Part shown: positions 24,421-34,641 of the stretch, piece by piece
Layout: each line of letters begins with the position of its first letter
How positions within the stretch are numbered: the first letter of the stretch is position 1
NCBI RefSeq assembly: GCF_000203795.2
Contig: NW_006281099.1
Coordinates: forward strand, 3,250,532-3,314,531
Length of the DNA stretch: 64,000 nucleotides
DNA from: Batrachochytrium dendrobatidis JAM81
Lineage: Eukaryota; Chytridiomycota; Chytridiomycetes; Rhizophydiales
Reading direction: 5' to 3'
Translations under genes and position numbers: made by a program
The notes under the pieces: generated by a model
Told to the model about the DNA's origin: nothing
Seen by the model: the letters and a program-made list of their open reading frames with translations, nothing else
Database searches by the model: none

Positions 24421-25191
24421 ATGACTTTTGTTGATGACCTCAAGAGTGGCAAATGCGCCATCTATGGACAGTTTACTGCTATACTGACCTTTCTCTGTAA
24501 GTATACTGGTGTCCGAGTCATTCGAATATTTTGAAAATCACTCGCTATTGCTTACCCTGGTTCAATCTCAACTCTCCCCAGTCCTGCCGAAAGTAGATAC
24601 TCGAGTTGTTTGCTAACAATGCTCTTGTAAATAGTCCTTGTGATTTTTGGCTTCTTCAACTTGGTCTCATCACTCATCATCTTTTCTATTCTTGGATGGT
24701 AAGCAATTCTAGTTTACATAGCACTCTGTAATACTCTTGATATCCACCAGACCTTTAGTTGATCAGTTCATCTTCAATAGGGTCTTTGCTGGCATTGTTT
24801 TCCTTGTTGAAATGCCTTTTTGTGCAAAGTGTTGTGCAAATGATAATCTTAAACGAGTCTCGGACTTTTTTCAGGCCAATCAGTTCAAGGCATGTCTGTA
24901 TTTAGTTTTTAGTATCGTTCTTTGGTGCTCTATTCGTGTACAGGCATCCACTATTCTTGTTTCCGCTACGTTCATGACGTTTACCACTGCCTTTTACGGT
25001 AAGAATTTGAATTCAAACCAGACACTGTGCCATACTGTGGTTTGCTTTGTTGCTTAGATTCTTGTTGGCTAACCATGATGATCGGAATTCCAGCCATTGC
25101 TGCGTTGAGGCACGAAGATCCTGCCAAGAGTTCAGTCAATGGTACCAATTTGGCTGTCCAAGCCACCTCCACCTTTGGTGGACGAGTTTAA
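24421..25191 (+). CDS. TVP18: Golgi membrane protein Tvp18
   Basis: Exons are 24421-24496, 24635-24698, 24781-24998 and 25094-25191, giving 151 residues, the normal Tvp18 length. The start MTFVDDLKSGKCAIYGQFT matches the conserved (F)k(S)xnFSIYG entry. Four hydrophobic segments follow, with the typical IVFLVEMPFCAKCC (family IxEvPFLLxxC) and FYAIAALRHE near the end, and a Gly-containing tail. The protein resides in late Golgi/vesicle membranes and is related to the Flower family. The third exon uses the AG at 24780; two nearer AGs (24750, 24757) would create an immediate stop or shift the frame. Confidence 0.85.
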
Positions 25192-25390
25192 TTTATATAG
25201 TTTCAAATTCGGCTCAGCAATGGAACAGTTTTTGCTTTTATCCCTGTCTACCCTTTTATTGCTGCTACAAAGCAGCCATATCTTTCTAAATACAAAATCA
25301 GCCTGGTTGAAAAAGTCTTGAATTTGCATCGTATCTTGCCAATATAATCTCAATAAACAACCACGGTTCAAGATATCTGTTTTATTAGTT

Positions 25391-26825
25391 TCAGCGAGAT
25401 CTCCGCTGAGAAGGAATATGCCTGTGTTCACGGCTTGCATTCTTCTTGCGCCGTTTTTCAAGTACTTTGTCGAGATCCATTCCCTTTTCAGTGAGTGACT
25501 TGAACTTGTCTACCAATTGACGTCGTTTCAACTCGGCTAAGGTTTGCAATTGAAAGTTAGTACATTAACCCCGACTGAAATCAACAGTATCCAACTTTGA
25601 ACTCACAGTTTTTGAGGAAAAAGGGTGTCTTGCCCTGTTGCACCTTGGCACTTTCAGTTTTGCGCCATTCTCGCTTGAGTTTTTGAGTCTTTTCCTTTAT
25701 TTCGTTGGTGGATAGTCTTGAAACCTACTCAAGCATTCATTAGCATGTCAAACTGAGCGTATAAACCTCAAATCTGTTTACCTTGCTTGTCATGGTTTTT
25801 TGAAGTTGGGCTCTTCGTTCCGAATTGGGTTCATTTTTGATTTCGTCTTTAAGCATGGCTATCTCACTACGTTCGTAGTCGTCAATAAATCCATACGATC
25901 GCTTAAACAGACCCTCGTTGAGTTCACCCGTATACGCTTCAAACCGAGGATCTCTCACTGCCTAGATGGTAACATTTTCATGGTTTTCAAAAAGCAAGTT
26001 TTAGCTTACAGCATGATAATAGTGATTGAATCGTTGCAAACCTTGAACCAGCTCAAGACATTACCTTTTTAGAAACCTCGACAACTCGTCTCTTGCGTGT
26101 AACCGGTCTTTTTGATGTGATTTCTGCTGGCCTAAATGACAGACATGAGTTGAAACAGTAAAACAAGAATGCAATCCATTCATTATCAAACATACATGTT
26201 CTTATTCTCCCGTTTCTGTTTCTTGAACCGAGGTTTTTCAGACATGCTCTCTTGAGTATCTTGTTGTCGACCAGCATCGTCTTTACTTTTCCAAGTCTCA
26301 TTGTCTGAACTATACTCGGATTCAGAAGTATCATCACTGGATTCGGATCCATTTGAATCATTATCAGAGTGATCATTAGATCCAGATGTCTCATCGTCAT
26401 GTTCTACATCGCTTTCAGAATCATTCATATCGTCTGATTCGTCACTGTCTTTTCTCTGTCGTTTGGTTCTCACAGTCGTGCTCTGAGATGGCTCGAGTGA
26501 ATCTGCTTTACTAGATACTCGTTGATGTTTGATTGAGCCTATTGCACTCTCACCAGACGACTTGCTCCATATTTTATTAAAAGTCTTTTGACCAACAGAT
26601 TTCCTGACACTCAAAAGTTCACCGAATGAAAGCCCAGCCAACATATTCTAACCCAATCGTTGTGAGTACAATATACAACGAAACACTTTAAATGCAAAGT
26701 TGAACAAGTCGACTTACTCTCTCAACTGTTGGTTTGGCCGACTTATTAGACAGAGTATGACTGGATGCATTCGATTGTGATTTAAATGGTTTTATCTTTC
26801 TAATTGGGTCTTCATCTCGTTTCAT
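25391..26825 (-). CDS. RRP36: rRNA biogenesis protein Rrp36
   Basis: Minus-strand exons are 26718-26825, 26196-26647, 26065-26131, 25782-25961, 25607-25724 and 25391-25536, giving 356 residues. The conserved C-terminal half reads RKRRVVEVSKK, VRDPRFEAYTGELNEGLFKR, YGFIDDYERSEIAMLKDEI, KREWRKTESAKVQQGKTPFF, then KRRQLVDKFKSL. This is the Rrp36 domain. Rrp36 acts in the nucleolar small-subunit processome for early 18S pre-rRNA cleavage. Residues about 85-145 are Asp/Glu/Ser-rich and the tail is strongly basic, as usual for nucleolar proteins. All five introns are 57-103 nt. Confidence 0.9.
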
Positions 26826-27092
26826 TGAGTGGTTGAAAAGTATTGGAAAAAGTTTTTTGAATTCGGTTTAAAGCATCCAAGTCTCTAGTCACGACGTATT
26901 GCTTCAATGGGATCTGATTAGGACATGTTGATCAAACAGTACAAGAAATTGGTATGATCATCAGATTAAATACCACAGTGAATTCATGCAACTCGGATTG
27001 ATACTGCAAGAATAACAAGATTCATTGGTGTGGCAAGTCAAGGTCGCCAATTTTGAATTTGCAACTTCACCTTGGATAATACAGGCTAGAGC

Positions 27093-30000
27093 ATGGCTGG
27101 TCCAAGACAACCAGGCCAAGGCCGTCAAACCAAACAGCAGCTTCAAAAACAGCAGCAGCTTCAACTGCAACAACATCAGCTTCATTTGCAGCAGCAGCCA
27201 TTGCTACAGTTACAACAGCATTTATTTGCTCAACAACATATGCGGCTTCAACAGCAGTTGCAGCAACTACAGCAGGGACAGATCGAAAATGAATCTCCAG
27301 CTGGTGATGACAACGACGAAGAAGATGAGGAAGAAGAAGATCAAGGTGATGGCGAAGAAGAAGCCGAGGACGAGGATGAGGAAGCTGAAGAGGCAGATGA
27401 AGATGAGGACGAAGAGGCAAATAATGACGAAGAGGACAACGAAGTAGAGGATGGAGACGAGGATGAAGCCACTACTACTGCCAACGATGGCGATGAGTTT
27501 CTCTCAATGCTGGAAGACAGAAAACCCGACCAAGTGCTAATGCAACGCAATGCCAACGGATCACAATATAGTACTGCTCACTCGGACAAAGCCGAGACGG
27601 ATGACCCACTTGCACAACTACAAGATCTGTTGGATGATGTGAACAGTGCTCCACTTCCAAGTACATCCGACAGTCAAGGAACATTGCCTTCCACAAGTGC
27701 CAAATCTACCATAAAAGGTTCTGCTGCCAATCCCTTTATGCTCTCTGGATCACAGTTTATGCAATCGCAGCAGTACTATCAACTGCAGCTTCAACAGCAA
27801 CAACAGCGGTTGCAGCAATCCCAAGCAAAACAGAAACAGCAAAACTTACAAAGCTCCAACCTCCATCCAGATCTAATGCTTCTGTTGAACAAAATACCTG
27901 CCGATAAGCATGACTATGTAGTTAAACTGTATCATCAATTACGGGCAAGTATAGCCAGGATCTGTTTTTTATTTGCAAGGCTTGAGTTGAATGCTGATGC
28001 TGATTACTTTTAAACATCTAGGCTAAACAAATTAACGAAGAGCAGTTTATTAGCGAGTCCAGTTCGTTGATTTCTACCTCGTCACTAATGAACCAGTCTT
28101 CCGCGTTAAAGGTAGATTTTGCTTTTATGATCTGCCAAGACCATTTTGATCCTTTGGCTTAGTTTTGAAATGCATCAATTCATTTAATTTTCTAGGGGCA
28201 CGGGGATTCAGATTTATCCAACTCGAAGCGCCATGGGGATAATTTTGCGTCAACGTAGGTTAATTGATTTGTCGCTCATTGTTGCTATGCATTTTTAATT
28301 ATTGCCTTGGTTTAGCAGCCAATGAGCTCACGTTTTCATGTTTACTCACATGTGAAATGATGCTACTTGAATTTCAACTGTATTACAATTGAGAACTGTA
28401 GGTCAAAAAGATTCAAACATGATGCCAAGAACCAAGCATCACTGCAGCAAGCACAGGCTCAGTTATATTCTGGAAACTCGCAAAAGGCATCTCAGCAATA
28501 CCAACCTGCATGGATGAAAATGAATGGTAATGCTACTTTGTTGCTGATAACACTTTTTATGTTGTCAAATCTAATGATTTTATTGGTATTAGCCATGACT
28601 GCAAATGCTGCATACAATTCAGGATCACGTCGAAGTATCAGCACGCCTGGTGTATCCATGTCATCAGTCAAATTGCAAATACCTACAGCAAACGCTCCAA
28701 AGTCCAAGGCCGAAGTCGATGTCACAAAGATGGATGTCGAGGGCATGATGGATGTGACAAGCTATGCCGGAGTTGATTTGCGAGTAAATTTTTTGCTTAA
28801 ACTTTGCAAATCTTTGCTGTATGTGTATTAATTGTCAACTTATTTGTAGGAGGAAGAGGTTGCCATGACAGATACGTATGGAGCGCAAGGTCAATTTATG
28901 GCACTACCTGGCTTGCAAGAGCCACCAATGTTAAACCTTTCGGTTCTTGACAAGCTTATCAAGGATTTTGGTAAGTTGAATGAATCCAGGAATCTACTCA
29001 TGATGTATTGTAAAGTACATTTTTGTATAATAGTGAAATGTATTGTTTGTAAATTAAACCACGCACTCACCTCAAAATTTTGGTCTTGGTGTTTTCAGCT
29101 ATTAAAACAGCAGGTATATCCAATATCGACCCAGCATTTTCTAGATTGATTTCTCAGGCAACACGGGTGTATATTTTAAACTTTCTCCACCATATGCGAG
29201 CCATTTCTCAGCATAGATCTGGCGCAAATTTTGAAGAATTTCTTGCTACTGAGCGCGAGTTAGTGTCTAGTCATATTACTATGGAGGTTCTTCCCATTGA
29301 CGATGTAAAATCAGAGATTGCAGTGTTTGAGGAACATGATAGAAAAGAAGAGGAGCGTATGATGGCTTTGCTGGGTCCCGTTGTAACCGATGCAGGCGAT
29401 GGAACAGGAGAGGGCAATGATACGGCATATATAAACATCGCACCTCCTGTCACTGGAAATCAAGCTGCAACTACTAATGATAATGCCACTAATACATTGC
29501 TGGATATCAAAAATGATAAACCCGAGGGGGATGCTGCCTTTTCCACATTGAAATCTGATTCGGCATCTACAGCAATTCAATCTACAAATGGGTCTGCAGC
29601 CGTTACTGGAGAAAAACCATCATCTGTCGGTGCTACTGCATCCACATTTACTCCGACTGGAGCATCCGTACCTGTAGCGGCACAATCCAATTCTGATCTT
29701 AAATCCACTGCACCAAAGGAAAAGGAAAAAAAGTATAAGCGTATATCCAAACGTGATATGCCTGAAGCCATCAAAAACAAAAACATTAACAAGACAGCCT
29801 TAATGGCAGCTGGAGGTGCATTAAAAAGCTGGATGTTACCGAATGCAAGTGCGTCATCTCGATCCGATGGAATCCGTGTTGCATCCGTCACCACGGGTGT
29901 AAGTGGTACCATAAGCAATACAGGTGAATCTGCTGGAGGTGTTGGGGATGCTAGCGATAATACTGCACGCAGCGGAATTGGTGCTGCTACAGTTCATCGA

Positions 30001-30105
30001 GCATCTAAACGAATCATGCTTAAAGATGCACTGTTTTCGCTTGAGCAGAAACCCATGTTACGAAAGAGTGCTTTGCTTTACAAATGGCTAGCAAATGTCA
30101 AATAA
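27093..30105 (+). CDS. TAF4: TFIID subunit TAF4
   Basis: Exons are 27093-27944, 28022-28111, 28196-28254, 28402-28526, 28593-28783, 28850-28970 and 29099-30105, giving 814 residues. The N-terminus has long Gln-rich tracts and then an uninterrupted Asp/Glu-rich stretch (about residues 70-130). LHPDLMLLLNKIPADKHDYV may match the conserved TAF-homology region. The TAF4 histone-fold domain begins at DVTSYAGVDLREEEVAMT and continues in IKTAGISNIDPAFSRLISQA and AISQHRSGANFEEFLATERE. TAF4 pairs with TAF12 and nucleates TFIID. The first intron starts with GC (CGG/GCAAGT) instead of GT. The last exon carries the conserved C-terminus KRISKRDM and KRIMLKDALFSLEQKP. Confidence 0.92.
27138..27290 (+). repeat. 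CAG/CAA-rich tract encoding polyglutamine in TAF4
   Basis: Dense CAG/CAA codons mixed with CTT/TTG encode Gln/Leu-rich stretches. A second, shorter tract lies at about 27765-27845. Mixed codons suggest selection for glutamine rather than a pure microsatellite. Confidence 0.8.
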
Positions 30106-30309
30106 ACTACTCTTTTTTGAGTATCAAAGCACATGTCTGTTTAATTTGTTTGGAAACGTTGATTGAGAAATCCCAGTGTAAATTCACGTTAGTTATAATC
30201 TAGATCCAAGTACCGTTCATGTTTTATTAAAAGGCAACCAGCATCCTTATAAATGTGTGACATTCATCCATTAATGAAAGCTACACAGTGATCAAGAAAT
30301 TCGTATAGG

Positions 30310-31553
30310 CTAGTTTAAACCGAGTTTGTTGACCATGGCAAGTCCAGCCTTGGACCCATTTGGTCTGTTGAGCTGCTTAGAGATAAAGTGGCCAGTAGTT
30401 GCCAAGGCCTGCATGTCCACTCCAGTATGCATGCCTAAACCATGCAGCAAATACACAACATCTTCTGTGGAAACGTTTCCGGTTGCACCCTTGGCATACG
30501 GACATCCTCCTTTAATACATTACAACACGCATGTTTGAGATCAGAACACGCCAAACACAACTTATTCCAATGCAACAGAATTTAAAAACCCCTTACCAAG
30601 ACCAGCGACAGAACTGTCAATCACACGAATACCCATCTCAATGGATGTCAGAATGTTTGCAATTGCTTGGCCATATGTGTCATGACAATGCATGGCTAGT
30701 TTTTCGATTGGAACGACTCGAGATACGGCCTCGATCACAGTGCGGATCTTGTTTGGAGTAGCTAATTCAAAAATAAGCTTGTATTAGTATAAATGATCCG
30801 AAACTTTAACCTAGAACAAGTATGATTTACCAACACCAATGGTGTCGCCAAGAGAGATCTCGTAGCACCCCATCTCATACATGCGTTGGGACAGCTTTGC
30901 AACAGCATCAGGATGAATGTCCATTTCGTAAGGACATCCAACAATTGTACTGACATATCCACGAACTTTTACACCTTTTTTTAAGGCAGCCTCAACAACC
31001 TGCTTGAACCTCTGAATAGATTCTTCAACAGAACAGTTGATGTTTTTTTGAGAAAAGGATTCCGATGCAGCACCAAAGATGGCAATCTCTTTAACGCCAA
31101 CATCAAGAGCCGACTCAAGACCCTTCATGTTGGGCACAAGCACAGGAAAGGATACGTTTGATTTGGTAGGTACAGATGTGATCAGCTTGTAAACCTCACT
31201 GGCATCGGCCATTTGAGGAACCCATTTAGGAGAGACGAACGAAGTTGCTTCTACTGTGGGCAATCCAGCCGCAACAAGTTGGTTGATTAATGCAACTTTG
31301 ATGTGAGTGGAAACGATCGTCTTTTCGTTTTGCAAACCATCTCGAGGGCCTACTTCAACGATCTTGACATAGTCTGACAAGGTGGTTGACTAGAATATTA
31401 TATTGGATGAGTCTGAATTAACAAGTAGATCTTGATGCAGAATTTACTTACAGAAGTGGACAGCAAGCGCACAGACAGATTGACAGGAGTTGATTTAATA
31501 TTTCCAATCGTTGAATGTGCGAGCGTAGTTCCTAGTCGCTTGATAAAGACCAT
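30310..31553 (-). CDS. HMGCL: hydroxymethylglutaryl-CoA lyase, mitochondrial
   Basis: Minus-strand exons are 31452-31553, 30831-31389, 30597-30761 and 30310-30509, giving 341 residues. The first exon ([20 protein letters not shown] and onward) is a basic, hydroxylated mitochondrial presequence. The TIM-barrel catalytic core has [13 protein letters not shown] (catalytic Arg and metal Asp), [39 protein letters not shown] (metal-binding His pair) and the signature loop [14 protein letters not shown] with the catalytic Cys near 278. It cleaves HMG-CoA to acetoacetate and acetyl-CoA in leucine breakdown and ketone metabolism. The start codon is only about 80 bp from the divergent TRM9 start. Confidence 0.96.
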
Positions 31554-31635
31554 ACTGACTGCTGCAAACTTATGCGACAAGCAGCAACAATTCAAGTGTT
31601 GAGCAACTTTAAAGTGAATGTTACACCACGTGACC
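31554..31635. promoter_or_regulatory. short bidirectional promoter HMG-CoA lyase / TRM9
   Basis: Only about 80 bp separate the two start codons (up to 127 bp if TRM9 starts at 31681). The spacer contains CACGTGAC at 31627-31634, a possible class B bHLH site. Confidence 0.55.
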
Positions 31636-32828
31636 ATGGATTGCAATCAACTGCGTGTGCAGTCCAATTGCATTTTATTCATGAGTTGCAACACAGACGT
31701 TGTAGCAGAAGCTACTACAGATCCTGCCAAGCTAGAATCGGAACATGTTCATGTGGTGTATGATCAAATTGCTAACCATTTTAGCGCTACTAGATACAAG
31801 CCTTGGCCTGTGGTGGATGCTTTTCTAAAGTAAATTTTAAATCATGCTCATGATTACATTGTCAAATGCAAGCTCAACATTTGTTTTTGAATTAGAGAAA
31901 TGCCAGCCGGATCACTGGGTGCAGACATTGGCTGTGGAAATGGGAAATATCTTGGCATCAATCCAGATTTATTTGTGCTTGGTTCTGATAGGTCATTTAC
32001 TACTGCAATCATGTCTAGTCAATGTAGACTGGACCATTATTAGAATTGGCAATGAAACTAACCGTTTTTAAATGTAGGAGTTTAAATTTGATCAATATCT
32101 GTCATGATAGAGGGTTTGAGGCAATGGTTTGTGATAACCTCTCGTTGCCTTACAGATCCAATTCTTTTGTAAGTTTAAATGATGCCAGTCCAGATTTGGT
32201 ATTATCAGCCTCTAGTTTATTTTTATTTGACTGGGCAATTCAACTGATTGTGAACCATTTAAACTTTTGCAGGATTTTGCCATTTCTATTGCCGTCATCC
32301 ATCATTTTGCTACACCTCAACGACGCAAAACAGCCATCAAGGAACTGTTCAGAATCTTGAGGCCAGGTGGCCGTGCGCTTATTTTTGTATGGGCACTGGA
32401 ACAAGAGGTAAACACTATTACTGATGGTTGACCTAAAGCCTGTAGAATGCTGCATTGCTGATTAAAGGGCGTTTTAACAATTCGATATTTAGAGTAAAAG
32501 TAAGAGGCAGTATACTTCACAGGATGTGTTTGTACCATGGAAAATGCCTAGACGGATTTATGCCGCCAAAGTAGATGAACAAGAGAGTCAGCAGCAAACA
32601 CGGCAAGATTCAGATCTGATCTACCAAAGGTGACTTGCCTTGCGAATGCATAGTGTGACTATTTTCCAACCCATTGAACCCTAAACCATGACTTTGTATA
32701 GGTACTATCACATGTTTACAAAGGGAGAGTTGGATGAACTGGCAGAGGAGGTGGCAGCAGGGAGCGTGGTTATGAGTGGATATGATTGTGATAATCATTA
32801 TGTTATAATACAAAAGCCCATTCCGTGA
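31636..32828 (+). CDS. TRM9: tRNA wobble-uridine methyltransferase Trm9
   Basis: Exons are 31636-31829, 31896-31991, 32078-32168, 32273-32407, 32493-32629 and 32702-32828, giving 259 residues. The class I SAM methyltransferase fold is clear: [20 protein letters not shown], motif [65 protein letters not shown] and [19 protein letters not shown]. The tail [17 protein letters not shown] is typical of Trm9/ALKBH8. The enzyme, with Trm112, methylates carboxymethyluridine at tRNA position 34. Possible in-frame starts are 31618, 31636 (best Kozak context, ACCATGG) and 31681. Confidence 0.93.
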
Positions 32829-32909
32829 TTCTGGCTAGCTTCACATTCTTTACTCAACTCATTCATTCGACCGTTACTTGAAGCTGTGAATTGGCGGTAC
32901 TATTATACA

Positions 32910-34133
32910 ATGAATATCTTTCAATTAGTGGGCGATATGCTTCATTTGGCATCTATCCTGATTCTATTGCTGAAAATTCACACGAGCAGGTCTGCGGCTG
33001 GTAAGATATATACTGCGATGTTCTTTGATGTTGTGAGTGGTATGGGCAATGTGGCTCTTATCGCTTTGCAAGCATGCCTGTTTGATAGTATCAGTTTGCT
33101 TCTATAACGATAGCAAGCTCCTAGCTCTATACATGCCGATAATACAGTCATCCTTGTTGCTAGAATGCCACTGGCATCCATTCCTACATGAATCCAGGAT
33201 ATTTGTATTCGCCTATTGACGAACCATTATTTCATTGTAAATGCATCAACTCAATGAACCAACTACTGCACTATACATGGGTCTGCTTTGGTAAACTTGC
33301 CAACTGTAATCAGGCATTTCATTCAAGTCTCAGCTTCTCTATGCAATAGTGTTTTGTACACGCTATCAAGATCTGTTCTTTAGGTTTCATTCCATCTACA
33401 ATACTACCATGAAGGTCTTTTTTATTGTCTCGGCATTTTTGGTGCTTTATTTGATGAAGATCCGATTCAAGGCATCGTGGGATCCACTGCTGGACACTTT
33501 TAAACTCGAATATCCAATCGGGGCTTGTGCGGTGCTTGCGTTGCTAGTTCATTACAATGGCTGGGACTACTTTGAGGTAAAGCGACACTATCTTTTCTTT
33601 TGATGTGTGGGCTATAGATTCATGACGACTAAAAGCACTTTTTGACTATTGTATAACATGAATCTGATCTACCAATGTATATATTGGTATTCATTCAACC
33701 TTTGGTCATATCCTCTGCTGTCTTGTGACAATCTATGTTCTATCCTTGGTTTAGATCGTGTGGGCGTTTTCAATTTATCTTGAATCGGTTGCAATTCTCC
33801 CGCAGCTGTTCCAGCTTTCACGTACTGGTGAAGCAGAGACGATCACATCTCATTACTTGTTTGCACTTGGTGGATACCGATTCTTTTACATTCTTAACTG
33901 GATCTACAAGTACAACACAAACCCAAAATTCCATGACTGGCTTCCTATTCTTCCAGGCATTATTCAAACCGCACTGTATCTCGACTTTTTCTACGTGTAT
34001 TTCACAAAGTAAGTGTTTTTTGGATTGCAGTGGTCAATCTTTAATTCAAGCTAGTAGCTAATCCAATGAGAAACTGTTTTAATTGAATGTAAACAGAGTG
34101 CTCAAGGGCCAGAAATTCACACTGCCTGCCTGA
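32910..34133 (+). CDS. ERD2: ER lumen protein-retaining receptor (KDEL/HDEL receptor)
   Basis: Exons are 32910-33000, 33314-33576, 33755-34008 and 34097-34133, giving 214 residues, matching the family (about 212-219). Seven membrane segments are visible. Conserved stretches are [87 protein letters not shown] and a short cytosolic tail ending KGQKFTLPA. The receptor retrieves escaped ER proteins from the Golgi in COPI vesicles. The first intron is 313 nt, longer than neighbours, but no family repeat was recognised in it. Confidence 0.96.
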
Positions 34134-34641
34134 TTACAATGCAGGGTTTAATAAAAGGATTGTGTGTTCAATCGGTTATCAATGATTCGTTTAGATTGCC
34201 CAAACAACACTGACTCTACACGTGACTGAATATCAGTATAAAGCGCCGTTTTTTCTTTTGGATTGTTTCCTTGCTACACGTTCAAGGTCCAATTTTATTA
34301 TAATGTTGTTTGGGTGTACAGTTTTTGTGATTCCAAATGAGATTGTTGGTTGCCTACAACCACACTAATCTAGTCTTTACTAAAGGACGGACTCCATATT
34401 AATCGCGGTACATTCTTTTTGTGAATGGTGCCGTTTCATGAATCGGAGACATTTTTCATGGTTGAAGCATTAGAGTGGGTGTGGGTGGGTTTAAGCAGAC
34501 AAGTGGGTTGAAAAAGGAAATTACAAAGTGTTAGAATAAAGGATTTGCAGCAACGAGTGTGGTGAATGGGATCAACTTGCTGTGATTTTGAGTTGAATCT
34601 GGTATTTCCATCGTACACGCTTTCCTTGCAACTAGCAATAC
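34134..34641. other. intergenic region upstream of the TBC gene
   Basis: No gene is seen. The stretch has a CACGTGAC motif at 34219-34226 and a run of GTGGGTGTGGGTGGG near 34474-34490. Confidence 0.4.

Noticed and set aside
24162..24434. 90-codon frame upstream of TVP18 with a TSVSTSV repeat.
   Set aside because: It overlaps the TVP18 start and promoter in another frame, and the repeat is a short duplicated GTGTCTCAACGA sequence.
25132..25461. 109-codon minus-strand frame overlapping the TVP18 end and the Rrp36 end.
   Set aside because: It overlaps supported exons of both genes and has no protein family features.
27067..27420. Antisense and alternate-frame ORFs over the acidic and Gln-rich part of TAF4.
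   Set aside because: They are composition shadows of CAG/GAA repeats; the sense frame continues into conserved TAF4 domains.
33001..33313. Long first intron of the KDEL receptor considered as another MITE host.
   Set aside because: Only a weak TACATGAATCCAGG-like stretch is present; there are no paired ends and no shared interior blocks.
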